DNA of 33,378 nucleotides from Gallionellales bacterium RIFCSPLOWO2_02_FULL_57_47 (GCA_001801175.1 MGWZ01000097.1:46338-79715), one strand, 5' to 3'; counted from the stretch's first letter, positions 7,261 through 16,358 are shown. The notes: generated by a model from the sequence alone, not told the origin. Translations and numbers: made by a program.

Positions 7261-8511
7261 ATGTACATCAGACATATTCTCCCTTTACTCAATGAAGCAC
7301 TCGCAGACACGCCAGTAGTATTGCTGAATGGTGCGCGTCAGACCGGCAAAAGCACACTGGCTCAATCGCTATCTACCGGAAATAACCGCCGTTATTTTAC
7401 GCTGGATGATCACGTCACGCTGGCAGCGGCCAAGAGCGATCCTGATGGATTTATTGCGGGCCTCAGTGGCCCAGTCACACTTGATGAGGTGCAGCGGGTA
7501 CCAGAACTTTTCCTCGCCATAAAAGCATCTATAGATCGTGATCGCAGCCCCGGACGGTTCTTGCTGACGGGTTCGGCGAATGTCCTGCTATTGCCCGGCA
7601 TCGCCGATTCGCTTGCGGGGCGCATGGAAATATTATCACTTTGGCCATTGTCGAATGCTGAAATAGCGGGATCACCAACCATCAATCTCGTCGACTGGCT
7701 ATTTGACGGGCCAATGAACACCCTGAAGATATCACCATGTGACCGCGCCCAGCTGATTGAAAAGTTGCTGTGTGGCGGATACCCCGAAGTGGTTAGTCGT
7801 AGTTCGCCACGGCGGCGGGCAGCATGGTTTAACAGCTACCTGCAGGCCATCATGCAACGTGACGTGCGTGATTTGGCCAATGTTGAGCAACTGACTGAAA
7901 TTCCGAATTTAATCCAACTGTTATCCACCCGCAGTGCGAGCCTGCTGAACTTCGCTGAAATCTCTCGATCCAGCGGGCTACCGCAAACGACGCTCAAACG
8001 ATATTTCAGCCTGCTGGAAACCCTGTTCCTGGTGTATCGTCTGCCATCGTGGGAGCGCAATTTAGGCAAGCGTTTGGTAAAAGCCCCAAAGGTATTCTTG
8101 CCTGATAGTGGACTGTTGGCTCACCTGGTCGAACTGTCACCAGAACGATTGGCTATTGAAGCGGGATTGCCCGGCAGCCTGGTTGAAACCTTTGTACTGA
8201 GCGAGATACTCAAACATCTCGCCTTCTCTGAAAGGCAACTGACCCTGTGGCACTACCGCACACAATCCAATATCGAAGTCGATTTCATACTGGAAAACCG
8301 GCTGGGCAAGCTAACGGGTATCGAAGTCAAGGCGAGTCATACCGTAGGCAGCAAAGACTTCAATGGCCTGCGCCACCTGAAGGAAACAGAACCGCAATTT
8401 TTTCAGCGCGGTATCGTACTGTACAGCGGCCGCGAAGTAGTGCCATTTGGCGACGACCTGTATGCAGTGCCCTTATCGATGTGGTGGGCGTTTAACAACC
8501 CCACAGCATAA
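7261..8511 (+). CDS. AAA-family ATPase with DUF4143 domain
   Basis: A 416-aa member of the AAA_14/DUF4143 family, found sporadically in bacteria and archaea, with unknown cellular role. The N-terminal ATPase shows Walker A GARQTGKST (24-32), Walker B VTLDEVQ (72-78) and a sensor LLTGSAN (101-107). The C-terminal half has the DUF4143 nuclease-like signature: EVDFIL (339-344) and GIEVKAS (353-359), resembling PD-(D/E)xK spacing. Start: ATG 7261 is preferred over ATG 7234, because the latter lies inside the predicted promoter and adds a non-conserved leader. The gene has its own promoter and no pathway link to its neighbours, so it is probably an accessory insertion. Confidence 0.88.
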   Translation: MYIRHILPLLNEALADTPVVLLNGARQTGKSTLAQSLSTGNNRRYFTLDDHVTLAAAKSDPDGFIAGLSGPVTLDEVQRVPELFLAIKASIDRDRSPGRFLLTGSANVLLLPGIADSLAGRMEILSLWPLSNAEIAGSPTINLVDWLFDGPMNTLKISPCDRAQLIEKLLCGGYPEVVSRSSPRRRAAWFNSYLQAIMQRDVRDLANVEQLTEIPNLIQLLSTRSASLLNFAEISRSSGLPQTTLKRYFSLLETLFLVYRLPSWERNLGKRLVKAPKVFLPDSGLLAHLVELSPERLAIEAGLPGSLVETFVLSEILKHLAFSERQLTLWHYRTQSNIEVDFILENRLGKLTGIEVKASHTVGSKDFNGLRHLKETEPQFFQRGIVLYSGREVVPFGDDLYAVPLSMWWAFNNPTA

Positions 8512-8567
8512 GGATGCTGGACCACAAAAACGTGAAATCATGCATGAACATTGACCAACTCGGTGTG

Positions 8568-8591
8568 GTAGGGTGGGCTCTGCCCACCATG
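8568..8591 (+). repeat. Short palindromic GC-rich intergenic element, copy 2
   Basis: Reads GTAGGGTGGGCTCTGCCCAC then CATG. It matches copy 1 (68-91, opposite strand) with compensating changes: GGGCGGGC/GCCCGC there, GGGTGGGC/GCCCACC here. Conservation of the stem rather than the sequence suggests the hairpin matters. Confidence 0.6.
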
Positions 8592-8684
8592 TCGGGCCGC
8601 TTCGACAGGCGCAGGACAGGCATAGCCCGACCTACATCTGGCTTCGGTTCATCCGACTTGGGCGTAGTGAGTCTGTCCGCACTG

Positions 8685-8718
8685 CTGGTTGCCGCGTTGC
8701 TACGCGCCTCGCAATGAT
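8685..8718. repeat. Degenerate arm of the palindromic repeat family
   Basis: CTGGTTGCCGCGTTGCTACG...CTCGCAATGATG matches the left arm of the units in the 4741-5200 array with a few changes. It is a solitary, decayed half-unit. Confidence 0.6.
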
Positions 8719-8815
8719 GGTGGTGTGGACGGTCGCTTCGCTGGGCAGGCGTTGTTGGTGACGGGCGCGACTACGTGAGCAGACATATTTTTAATATTGA
8801 AGAGAAGATAAGTGT

Positions 8816-10077
8816 ATGAAAATAGCAGTCGTTGGCCTGGGTTATGTTGGGCTTCCACTCGCTGTGGAATTCGGAAAGAAATACTCGGTCGTCGGTTTCG
8901 ATATCAATGCCAGACGTGTCGCCGAACTTCTATCCGGTCAGGATCACACATTGGAGGTGGAACCGGAAGAGCTCAAGGCGGCTCGGTTCCTCAGTTACAC
9001 CACCGACCCATCCGCGCTCGCCGAATGCAACGTCTTCATCGTCACAGTGCCCACACCAGTTGATAATGACAAACGCCCCGATTTCAGCCCCCTGGTCAAG
9101 GCCAGCCAGACGATTGGTCGTGTGCTGAAAAAGGGCGACCTGGTGATCTACGAATCCACCGTGTATCCGGGCGCAACCGAAGAGATTTGCGTGCCGGAAC
9201 TCGAGCGGGCTTCGAATCTGCAATTCAACTTGGATTTTACTGTTGGCTATAGCCCAGAGCGTATCAACCCGGGTGACAAGCAGCGACGCCTGGTCAATAT
9301 TCTCAAGATAACCTCCGGTTCAACGCCTGAGGCCGCAGAAATGGTGGACGCACTGTACCGGAGCATTATCACCGCCGGCACCCACAAGGCACCCAGCATA
9401 AAGGTGGCCGAAGCCGCCAAAGTCATAGAGAATACCCAGCGTGACGCCAACATTGCCCTGATCAACGAGTTCGCTCTTATTTTCAACCGTCTGGGTATCG
9501 ACACACACGAAGTGCTGGAAGCCGCAGGCACCAAATGGAACTTCCTGCCGTACAAGCCGGGGCTGGTCGGCGGCCACTGCATCGGTGTGGATCCCTACTA
9601 CCTGATTCAAAAGGCACAGTCAGTGGGCTACTACCCGGATATTTTGCTTGCCTGTCGGCGCATCAACGACGCCATGGGCAAGCACGTGGCTGGCGAAGTT
9701 ATCAAACTCATGATCCACAAAGGCCATGCCATTGCCGGTGCCCGCGTGCTGGTACTCGGCTTCACTTTCAAGGAAAACTGCTCCGACCTGCGCAATACGC
9801 GCGTGATCAATCTGTGCGCGAACTGGAGGGTTATAGTGCCAAGGTCAATATATACGACCCGTGGGCTGATCGCGCTGAAGCAAAGTACGAATACGCCATT
9901 GACTTGCTGGAAGAGATGCCCGCGCCCGGCAGCTGCGATGCGCTGGTTGTGGCCGTCGCCCACGACCAGTTCAAGACCCTTGGCATTAACGGTCTGCGCC
10001 GGCTGGCCAATGGTCACGCGGTCATTTACGACATCAAGGGCTTATTTCCAAAAAGCGAAGTGGATGGCCGCCTGTGA
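8816..10077 (+). pseudogene. tviB: UDP-N-acetylhexosamine 6-dehydrogenase (TviB/WbpO type), frameshifted
   Basis: Oxidises UDP-GlcNAc or UDP-GalNAc to the uronic acid using NAD. The first 333 codons are intact: the NAD fold GLGYVGLP (7-14), the TVPTP loop (77-81), [12 protein letters not shown] (112-123) and the catalytic cysteine C255 in [11 protein letters not shown]. After N-L (codon 333, ending 9814) the expected reading V-R-E-L-E-G-Y continues only in the next frame, to a stop at 10077 ([21 protein letters not shown] as ending). A single missing G (CTG-GTG read as CTG-TG) explains this. Repaired length would be about 420 aa, the family norm. The unrepaired frame runs on to 10186 with an unrelated tail and lacks the C-terminal UDP-binding domain. 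Real inactivation or sequencing error cannot be told apart here. Confidence 0.82.
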
Positions 10078-10173
10078 AAGTCAAACCGGCCTTTGTGGAG
10101 CAGCACCGCCGCACTGTCTACACTTGGGGGTGTTTCGCAAGGGTGGTGCGCTGGTGAGCGTTTTAAAGCAAGC

Positions 10174-10203
10174 TGGGGCAAGATGACTGAGGAGTCTGCC
10201 CCA
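10174..10203. other. Inverted repeat TGGGGCA / TGCCCCA
   Basis: A 7-bp inverted repeat (10174-10180 and 10197-10203) with a 16-nt loop in the gap before the ABC exporter gene, followed by a T-rich stretch (10213-10233). It could be a weak terminator or part of a leader; the long loop makes it uncertain. Confidence 0.3.
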
Positions 10204-10237
10204 ATTTATCCTCATTTTTTCCTCTCTTTTTGATTAA

Positions 10238-12001
10238 ATGACACAAACAATTAACCTTTCAACCGCCCACAAAATCTGGAGCCTGCTCACGTCCGCCGAG
10301 CGACGTAGGGCGCTGGTGTTGCTGGGCCTGATGTTTATCGGTATGGTGCTGGAGACGCTCGGTGTGGGTATGGTAATCCCGGCACTTGGCTTGCTTACAC
10401 ATAGTGATGTTGTACGCAACTTTCCGCTACTCCCATCCGTTATTCAAACACTGGGCAATCCCAGTCAGAAAACGCTTATTATTGGTGGCATGTTGCTACT
10501 GGTAGGGGTGTATCTGGTCAAGACGTTGTTCCTCGCCTTTTTATCTTGGTGGCAGACGCGTTTTGTTTATGATGCTCAGGCTCAGCTATCGCAGCGCTTG
10601 TTTACGGTCTATCTACACCAGCCTTACACTTTCCATTTGCAACGAAACTCGGCACAACTGATTCGTAATGTCATTAGCGAAGTGAGTCTGTTTGCCGGCA
10701 ACGGTTTGATGTCGGGCATTCTATTGCTCTCGGAGTTGTTGGTGTTGCTTGGTTTATGCAGCCTGCTATTTATTGTTGAGCCATTGGGTACGGTGATCGT
10801 TCTGAGTGTGTTGGGTCCGGCAGCTTGGGTGTTTTATCGACTTACTCGCAGTAATGTCGCTCGATGGGGAGCCGCGCGCCAATACCATGAAGGTTTGCGA
10901 ATTCAGCATTTGCAAGAGGGCCTGGGTGGCGCAAAGGACGTGAAACTTCTCGGGCGAGAAATTGAATTCCTGTCTAAATATGATTGGCACAATGTTCAAA
11001 GCGCACGAATGGGGCAGTTGCAAACCACCATGCAACAATTGCCTCGTCTATGGCTTGAGTTTCTTGCGGTTAGCGGCCTTGCCATAATGGTGATCAGCAT
11101 GCTTACTCAGGGGCGCACGCTGGAGTCAGTTGTGCCAACGTTGGGTATGTTCGCCGCCGCCGCGTTTCGTCTCATGCCATCAGTCAATCGTGTCTTGGGA
11201 TCGATGCAAGCACTGCGCTTTGTTCAGCCAGTTATTGATAGTCTGTATACAGAAATAAAACTTGTCTCACCAGAAGTTATCAGCACTGTCAGTCCAAGAT
11301 ATGTGTTCCAAGTGGCACTGGAACTGAGTCATATAACTTATTCCTATCCAAACGCTGTACAGCCAGCCCTCAAAGATGCCTCATTGGTTATTCAGAGTGG
11401 TGAATCTGTCGGTTTTATCGGCACCAGTGGTGCGGGCAAGAGCACATTGGTGGATATTCTGCTGGGTTTGCTCACCCCTGATGTCGGCACCGTGCGAATA
11501 GACGGCAAGGATATTCAGGAAAATTTAAGAAATTGGCAGGATCAGGTTGGTTATGTGCCGCAGACGATTTATCTCACCGACGATACGCTGCGGCGCAATG
11601 TGGCATTTGGCTTGCCCGACGAAGAGATTGACGAGACTGCTGTGCATAGAGCCATTAAAGCAGCTCAGTTGGAAGACTTTCTGGCGAATCTGCCAGATGG
11701 TCTGGAGACTCTGGTGGGTGAGCGTGGCGTCAGGCTATCAGGCGGTCAGCGTCAGCGTATCGGCATCGCTCGGGCGCTCTACCACGACCCCGCCCTCCTA
11801 GTGCTGGATGAGGCCACCAGCTCGCTCGACACCGCCACCGAGCACGATGTGATGCAGGCTGTGCGCGCTCTGCAAGGTACCAAAACCATTATCATTATCG
11901 CCCATCGTCTCTCCACCGTGGCTCATTGCGACAGGCTATACCGGCTGGAACGGGGACGGGTGGTGGAAGAGGGGGCACCAGATAATATGTCTGCAAGTTA
12001 A
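10238..12001 (+). CDS. ABC exporter half-transporter, PglK/MsbA-like (candidate flippase)
   Basis: A 587-aa fused membrane-ATPase protein. The N-terminal half has about six membrane segments (roughly 25-50, 80-103, 155-180, 183-203, 272-292 and 296-315). The nucleotide-binding domain has Walker A GTSGAGKST (395-403), Q-loop Q442, signature LSGGQ (500-504), Walker B LLVLDE (520-525) and switch H556. The layout matches MsbA and Campylobacter PglK, which flip lipid-linked sugars. No MOP-type Wzx is visible in this window, so this is the best candidate to flip the undecaprenyl-linked repeat unit (inference). It could instead be an unrelated lipid or peptide exporter. Start ATG 10238 is preceded by a T-rich, poor ribosome site. 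Confidence 0.88.
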   Translation: MTQTINLSTAHKIWSLLTSAERRRALVLLGLMFIGMVLETLGVGMVIPALGLLTHSDVVRNFPLLPSVIQTLGNPSQKTLIIGGMLLLVGVYLVKTLFLAFLSWWQTRFVYDAQAQLSQRLFTVYLHQPYTFHLQRNSAQLIRNVISEVSLFAGNGLMSGILLLSELLVLLGLCSLLFIVEPLGTVIVLSVLGPAAWVFYRLTRSNVARWGAARQYHEGLRIQHLQEGLGGAKDVKLLGREIEFLSKYDWHNVQSARMGQLQTTMQQLPRLWLEFLAVSGLAIMVISMLTQGRTLESVVPTLGMFAAAAFRLMPSVNRVLGSMQALRFVQPVIDSLYTEIKLVSPEVISTVSPRYVFQVALELSHITYSYPNAVQPALKDASLVIQSGESVGFIGTSGAGKSTLVDILLGLLTPDVGTVRIDGKDIQENLRNWQDQVGYVPQTIYLTDDTLRRNVAFGLPDEEIDETAVHRAIKAAQLEDFLANLPDGLETLVGERGVRLSGGQRQRIGIARALYHDPALLVLDEATSSLDTATEHDVMQAVRALQGTKTIIIIAHRLSTVAHCDRLYRLERGRVVEEGAPDNMSAS

Positions 12002-12029
12002 GCCAGCGGATAACACAGAAGGTGTTCTT

Positions 12030-12161
12030 ATGTTCAACAACAAAACCATCCGCATTACCGGCGGCACAAAGTCATTCGGTAGGCAGTATGTGCGTATGAT
12101 CCCCATGGCGTATCAGACGGTCTGGCGTATTCCGCCTCTCCGGAATTTCAAAGGCGGGTAA
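12030..12161 (+). pseudogene. N-terminal scrap of a PseB/CapE-type 4,6-dehydratase
   Basis: The first ~23 codons (MFNNKTIRITGGTKSFGRQY, then VRM) match the start of nucleotide-sugar 4,6-dehydratases, including a damaged Rossmann motif TGGTxSFG in which the third Gly is Lys. After that the sequence is unrelated and stops at 12161 (43 codons in all). It is a deletion remnant, distinct from the intact dehydratase at 15327. Confidence 0.65.
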
Positions 12162-12190
12162 ATGAAAGCAACGCGTAAGGCAGTACGAAA

Positions 12191-13160
12191 ATGAAAACAG
12201 CTTTGATCTGCGGAATCTCCGGCAAGGATGGCACGTATCTCGCCAAGCTGCTGCTCGACAAGGGCTACGAAGTCGTCGGTACATCTCGCGATGCCCAAAT
12301 GAGCGGTTCGCCAATCTCGATCGGCCTGGCATTGTGGAGCGCGTACGGGTGGTATCGATGGCGTTAAATGATTTCCGGAGGGTGCTGCAGGTGTTGATCA
12401 AACCCGCCCAAACGAAGTGTACAACCTGGCAGATTAAGGTTCAGTGGCGCTGTCTTTCGAGCAGTCAGTGGAAATCTTGGAAAGTATCACAGTCGGTACC
12501 CTCAGTCTGCTTGAGTGCATTCGCTTCCTCGACCGGGAGATTCGTTTCTACGACGCCAATTCCAGCGAGCGTATTGGCGAGACCGGCGAGCTGGCTGCGG
12601 ACGAAAGTACCCCTTTCCGGCCGCGTAGCCCTTACGCCGTGGCTAAGTCAGCGGCATTCTGGGAGGTGGCCAATTATCGCGAGGCCTACGGCCTGCATGC
12701 TTGCTCTGGCATTCTGTTCAACCACGAATCGCCGTTACGACCCGAACGTTTAGTCACCCAGAAAATCGTGCGCGCTGCCTGCCGAATCGCGGCGCACAAA
12801 CAGGAAAAACTTAAGCTTGGCAATCTCACCGTGCAACGTGACTGGGGATGGGCGCCAGAATATGTGGATGCGATGTGGAGGATGCTACAACAGGATCGCC
12901 CAGATGATTACGTGATAGCCACTGGGGAAACTAGCCGACAGGAAGACTTTGTAGCCGAGGCTTTTCATCAGGTTGGTCTGGATTGGCGCGACCATGTGGA
13001 AAGTGATCCAACGCTGTTGCGCCCAACCGACCTTAAGATTGGTCGGGCTAATCCGGAAAAGGCACGTGAGCAGCTAGGCTGGGTGGCTGACTCCAAAATG
13101 AGTGATGTTGTTCGACAGATGGTTGAGGTGGCACAGGATGAAATCAATATTCATGGCTGA
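12191..13160 (+). pseudogene. gmd: GDP-mannose 4,6-dehydratase, multiply disrupted
   Basis: An intact Gmd would convert GDP-mannose to GDP-4-keto-6-deoxymannose. The start [20 protein letters not shown] is typical. The reading frame then breaks at about 12304 (one base missing, AGC-CGG read as AGC-GG), moving to another frame through [20 protein letters not shown]. It breaks again near 12396 (another missing base), and meets an in-frame TAA at 12435-12437 where the family has NLAGQSS. From 12444 the frame is open to 13160, with SPYAVAK (active-site Tyr and Lys), GILFNHESPLRPER and RDWGWAPEYV all recognisable. Three separate lesions make true decay likely. An open frame from 12444 (238 codons) remains but lacks the NADP-binding fold. 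Confidence 0.85.
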
Positions 13161-13196
13161 TGCTTACTCAGTAATTTTGAGCTATAAGGACTCGGT

Positions 13197-14186
13197 ATGA
13201 AGGTTGTTTTCTTTCATCGCAAGCCAAAGCTGAATAATTTTAGTGTGGAAGGTGCTTTTCAGGCCATTCGTGAGGCCATGCCAGCAGATGTTGAATGCAT
13301 TGTTGCTCAATCCCGCTTCGACAGCAGAGGTCTTTTTAAGAGGCTGTACAACATTGTTGAGGCAGCATTCCGACAGGGTGAAGTCAATCATATTACCGGG
13401 GATGTTCACTTTTTAAGCTACTTGCTCGCGCGTGACAAGACACTATTGACGATACTCGATTGCGTGGTCATGTACAACGCAAAGGGGCTGAAAAGGTATT
13501 TGTTGCGTTTGTTCTGGTATGTCATTCCTGAAAAAAGAGTGAAACTTATTTCGGTTATCTCTCAAGCAACCAAGGATGAGCTAATAAAATTCATATCGTG
13601 CGATCCAGATAAAGTTAGAGTGGTTCCCGTTTGTATTTCACCCAGTTTTACTCGTTGTGATAAGAACTTTAATGCGGACAAGCCGAGGTTGTTACAGGTA
13701 GGTACGGCTGAAAATAAAAATCTGTTGCGTCTGGCAAGTGCGCTACAAGGCATACCATGTCATTTGGAAATTATCGGGAAATTATCTCGGGAGCAGATTG
13801 CAGTTTTGCAGGTCGGCAGCATCGAATACACAAACTCCTTCAATCTTTCTGAAGACGAAATTATTAATAAATATAACGCATGCGATTTCGTTGCATTTGT
13901 ATCGACGTATGAAGGGTTCGGAATGCCGATATTGGAAGCTAACGCAGTGGGTAGACCCGTTATCACCAGCAACATCCTGTCCATGCCGGAAGTTGCCGGA
14001 GATGCTGCCTGTATCGTCGATCCATATAATATTTCAGAAATACGGGCCGGAATTTTACGAATAATGAATGATGAGGTTTATCGTGAATCATTAATTCAAA
14101 ATGGATTCATCAATGCGCGTCGATTCGATTCACGTGTGATTGCTAATCGATATGTGAAGCTCTATCGTGAGATTTCAAATGCATAA
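13197..14186 (+). CDS. Family 4-like glycosyltransferase
   Basis: A 329-aa GT-B fold enzyme, likely transferring a sugar from a nucleotide donor to the lipid-linked oligosaccharide on the cytoplasmic face. The N-terminal half carries HITGDVHF (65-72); the C-terminal half has the donor-binding segment with the E-x7-E pair E239 and E247 (YEGFGMPILEA), then a proline-containing turn PEVAGDAAC. It is somewhat short for GT4 because the N-terminal domain is small. Start ATG 13197 follows ATAAGGA (13184-13190) at good spacing. Base composition turns AT-richer from here. Donor and acceptor cannot be told from sequence. Confidence 0.88.
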   Translation: MKVVFFHRKPKLNNFSVEGAFQAIREAMPADVECIVAQSRFDSRGLFKRLYNIVEAAFRQGEVNHITGDVHFLSYLLARDKTLLTILDCVVMYNAKGLKRYLLRLFWYVIPEKRVKLISVISQATKDELIKFISCDPDKVRVVPVCISPSFTRCDKNFNADKPRLLQVGTAENKNLLRLASALQGIPCHLEIIGKLSREQIAVLQVGSIEYTNSFNLSEDEIINKYNACDFVAFVSTYEGFGMPILEANAVGRPVITSNILSMPEVAGDAACIVDPYNISEIRAGILRIMNDEVYRESLIQNGFINARRFDSRVIANRYVKLYREISNA

Positions 14187-14226
14187 CAAACAATCGTACC
14201 AAGCGTTGATTTACGGTGAATAAAAA

Positions 14227-15255
14227 GTGAAGTTTACAATTGGTATTCCCGTACGTAACGGTGAAGCATATCTGCGAAGCGCTATATTATCTGCAATTAC
14301 ACAGTCTCGCCCTGCGGATGAAATTCTTGTCGTTGATGATGCATCTACCGACAGTTCTGCAGCTATTGCCATGTCGGATGAATGGGGGGGCAAAGTTAGG
14401 TATGTATATAACGAGGAACCTAGCGGATGGGTGGATGCATTTAATCGTATTGCAACGCTAGCTAATGGGGACTTTGTTACCATTCTAGGATGCGATGATT
14501 TGCTCCATAATGATTTTCTTTATTATGTTGACAGAGCATTGGTCGGCAACAGGTCGGCTCGATTTTGTTACACCGGACAGAACTATATAGACGCAAATGG
14601 CGAACTTATGGGTGTTTCCCCAGCACCGCATTCAACAAAGGCTAAATTGTACGATGGTAAAAGCTATGCCCAAAATTACCTCCAAGGAGTCTTTCTCGGA
14701 GAACATATCCATCGTTTTGCCGGGATTGCTATGGAGCGCAAGTTGTTGCTCAACGACTGTCCGATAAGAAGGGAAGCCGGTCTAATAGCAGACGATGATC
14801 TGTTTGTGAGAATTGGGGGGGTGACTAGTGTCGTGGGGATGACTGAGCCACTCGCAAGTGTTAGATGTCATGCAGCGTCAATCACAGGAAGACTCGAATC
14901 ACTTTCTCTCCAACTCGCTGAAGATTATTTGTTTCAAATTCGTTCTAGTAAAGACCATGCTCACCTGGATGCTCAACATATCGAAATGTATCAAATTCTT
15001 GCACTTAGATTTATTAATGCACTGCTATTCGAAGGGCTTCGCACAGGGCGGGCAGAATGGGTAAAAAAGGCAATTGTTTTACGTGTCAACCTCGAAAATG
15101 AGCTTTCTGAGAATGTCGACCAAAAAATGTCTTTCTGGACTAGACGGATTTGGCAAGTTTTGGGTGATGGAGGAGGATTGCATGTGTATATGTTTCTAAG
15201 GGCTGTGCCATCAATGAGGGCATTAAAAAAAATAATTTTCCGTCTCAAATTGTAA
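14227..15255 (+). CDS. Family 2 glycosyltransferase
   Basis: A 342-aa GT-A fold enzyme. The nucleotide-binding region shows IGIPVRNGEAYL (5-16), VVDDASTD (35-42) and the metal-binding CDD (89-91, in LGCDDLLHND). The C-terminal third is less conserved and may bind the acceptor. Start is GTG 14227, 41 nt after the previous gene, with a weak ribosome site. Two G7 runs (14384-14390 and 14815-14821) lie inside the gene. Its place between a GT4 and nucleotide-sugar genes fits repeat-unit assembly. Confidence 0.88.
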   Translation: MKFTIGIPVRNGEAYLRSAILSAITQSRPADEILVVDDASTDSSAAIAMSDEWGGKVRYVYNEEPSGWVDAFNRIATLANGDFVTILGCDDLLHNDFLYYVDRALVGNRSARFCYTGQNYIDANGELMGVSPAPHSTKAKLYDGKSYAQNYLQGVFLGEHIHRFAGIAMERKLLLNDCPIRREAGLIADDDLFVRIGGVTSVVGMTEPLASVRCHAASITGRLESLSLQLAEDYLFQIRSSKDHAHLDAQHIEMYQILALRFINALLFEGLRTGRAEWVKKAIVLRVNLENELSENVDQKMSFWTRRIWQVLGDGGGLHVYMFLRAVPSMRALKKIIFRLKL

Positions 15256-15311
15256 GTCTATTTTTTGAATTTAGTGAGCGGTGCCCTTTGCCAAGGACAC
15301 CAGTTATGGTT

Positions 15312-15319
15312 AAGGAGGG
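15312..15319 (+). promoter_or_regulatory. Strong Shine-Dalgarno that decides the dehydratase start
   Basis: AAGGAGGG lies 7 nt upstream of ATG 15327. It argues for that start rather than TTG 15288 or ATG 15306. Confidence 0.75.
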
Positions 15320-15326
15320 TTTTACG

Positions 15327-16358
15327 ATGGGTGATATCGGGTTTAGTAGAGCAGAGTTGATCAAGAACTTGTCTGGAAAAAATATTTTTGTGACTGGTGG
15401 AACTGGTTCATTTGGCAAGACATTCGTCAGGTTGTGTCTTTCAAATAAAGACATTGCAAGTGTGACCGTGTTTAGTCGTGACGAACAGAAACATGTCTCT
15501 TTAAGAAGGGATATTGCTGACCCGCGTTTGCGCACAGTGATTGGTGATGTCAGGGATATTGAGAGGCTTCGTTATGCGATGCGTGGCGCAGATATGGTTT
15601 TTAATGCTGCCGCAATAAAACACGTACATTTGGCTGAAGAGCATCCAATGGAAGCTGTAAAAACAAATGTCCTAGGCGCCTATAACGTATGTCATGTAGC
15701 TGTTGAACTCGGTGTTGAGGCAGTGGTGACACTTTCTACAGATAAGGCAGTGGAGCCTGTTAATGTGATGGGCATGAGTAAGGCGTTACAGGAGAGAATC
15801 ACTAGTTCTTTCTGTGGGGGGAAAACAAGATTTGGGGTTGTCAGGTATGGCAACGTTCTAGCTTCGAATGGGTCGGTTATCCCATATTTCAAAAAACTGA
15901 TTGAGGGTGGTGAACCTATTCTGCCGGTAACAGACAAGCGTATGACGCGATTTGTGCTGACACTGGAGGACTCTGTTGACTTGGTTTTATTCGCTATGCG
16001 TGAATGTAAAAACGGGGAAATCTATGTGTTGGATATGCCAGCCTTTCATATATCAGATGTGGCTGACGTGATGGCAACGCAGGCTGGTAACTTAGGATGG
16101 AAGGTGAGTGTCAGTGAGGTCGGAATCAGGCCGGGAGAAAAGCTCCATGAAACGCTTATTTCATCGGAAGAGATGAGGCATGCAAAGAAATTTGGTGGCA
16201 TGTGGCGAATCGAGCCTTGTCTGTCCAGCGAAACAATTTATGCGGCAGGTACTGAAGAAACTGCATTTTCAAGTGATGTTGCCGTTCGTCTGACAAAACA
16301 GCAGATAGCAGCGTTATTGGCGCGCGAGTCATGTTTCCCTACCTTAAGAGGTAAGTGA
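15327..16358 (+). CDS. CapE/FnlA-like nucleotide-sugar 4,6-dehydratase (5-epimerase type)
   Basis: An SDR enzyme of the inverting 4,6-dehydratase group that acts on UDP-GlcNAc-like substrates to give a 4-keto-6-deoxy sugar. The NADP fold is TGGTGSFG (23-30) and the catalytic STDK is at 137-140. The usual SDR Tyr is replaced by Met: M148-G-M-S-K152. As I recall, this MxxxK variant characterises CapE/WbjB/FnlA (the L-FucNAc route) rather than PseB, which has YxxxK. Length 343 aa agrees with CapE. The partner genes capF and capG are absent; instead the stop overlaps the long reading frame of a C-methyltransferase-like gene and an RmlD-like reductase follows. The substrate is inferred, not shown. 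Confidence 0.88.
   Translation: MGDIGFSRAELIKNLSGKNIFVTGGTGSFGKTFVRLCLSNKDIASVTVFSRDEQKHVSLRRDIADPRLRTVIGDVRDIERLRYAMRGADMVFNAAAIKHVHLAEEHPMEAVKTNVLGAYNVCHVAVELGVEAVVTLSTDKAVEPVNVMGMSKALQERITSSFCGGKTRFGVVRYGNVLASNGSVIPYFKKLIEGGEPILPVTDKRMTRFVLTLEDSVDLVLFAMRECKNGEIYVLDMPAFHISDVADVMATQAGNLGWKVSVSEVGIRPGEKLHETLISSEEMRHAKKFGGMWRIEPCLSSETIYAAGTEETAFSSDVAVRLTKQQIAALLARESCFPTLRGK

Larger units (their letters stand above)
8512..8815. other. Intergenic region with repeat remnants
   Basis: No credible gene is seen here. The stretch holds a copy of the short GC-rich element (8568-8591) followed by its near-complementary tail near 8622-8636, and a decayed arm of the larger palindromic family (8685-8718). 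The last 50 bp are AT-rich and contain GAAGAGAAG, a possible binding site for ribosomes at 8816. Confidence 0.6.

Noticed and set aside
8816-10186. A 456-aa dehydrogenase with a novel C-terminal domain
   Set aside because: The true C-terminus is plainly encoded in the adjacent frame from about 9815; the 'novel' tail is out-of-frame translation.
12444-13160. A short functional dehydratase beginning at 12444
   Set aside because: The frame lacks the Rossmann NADP-binding region that is found, frameshifted, directly upstream; it is the tail of the gmd pseudogene.
15288-15326. Dehydratase start at TTG 15288 or ATG 15306
   Set aside because: AAGGAGGG at 15312-15319 points to ATG 15327, which also gives the usual family length.
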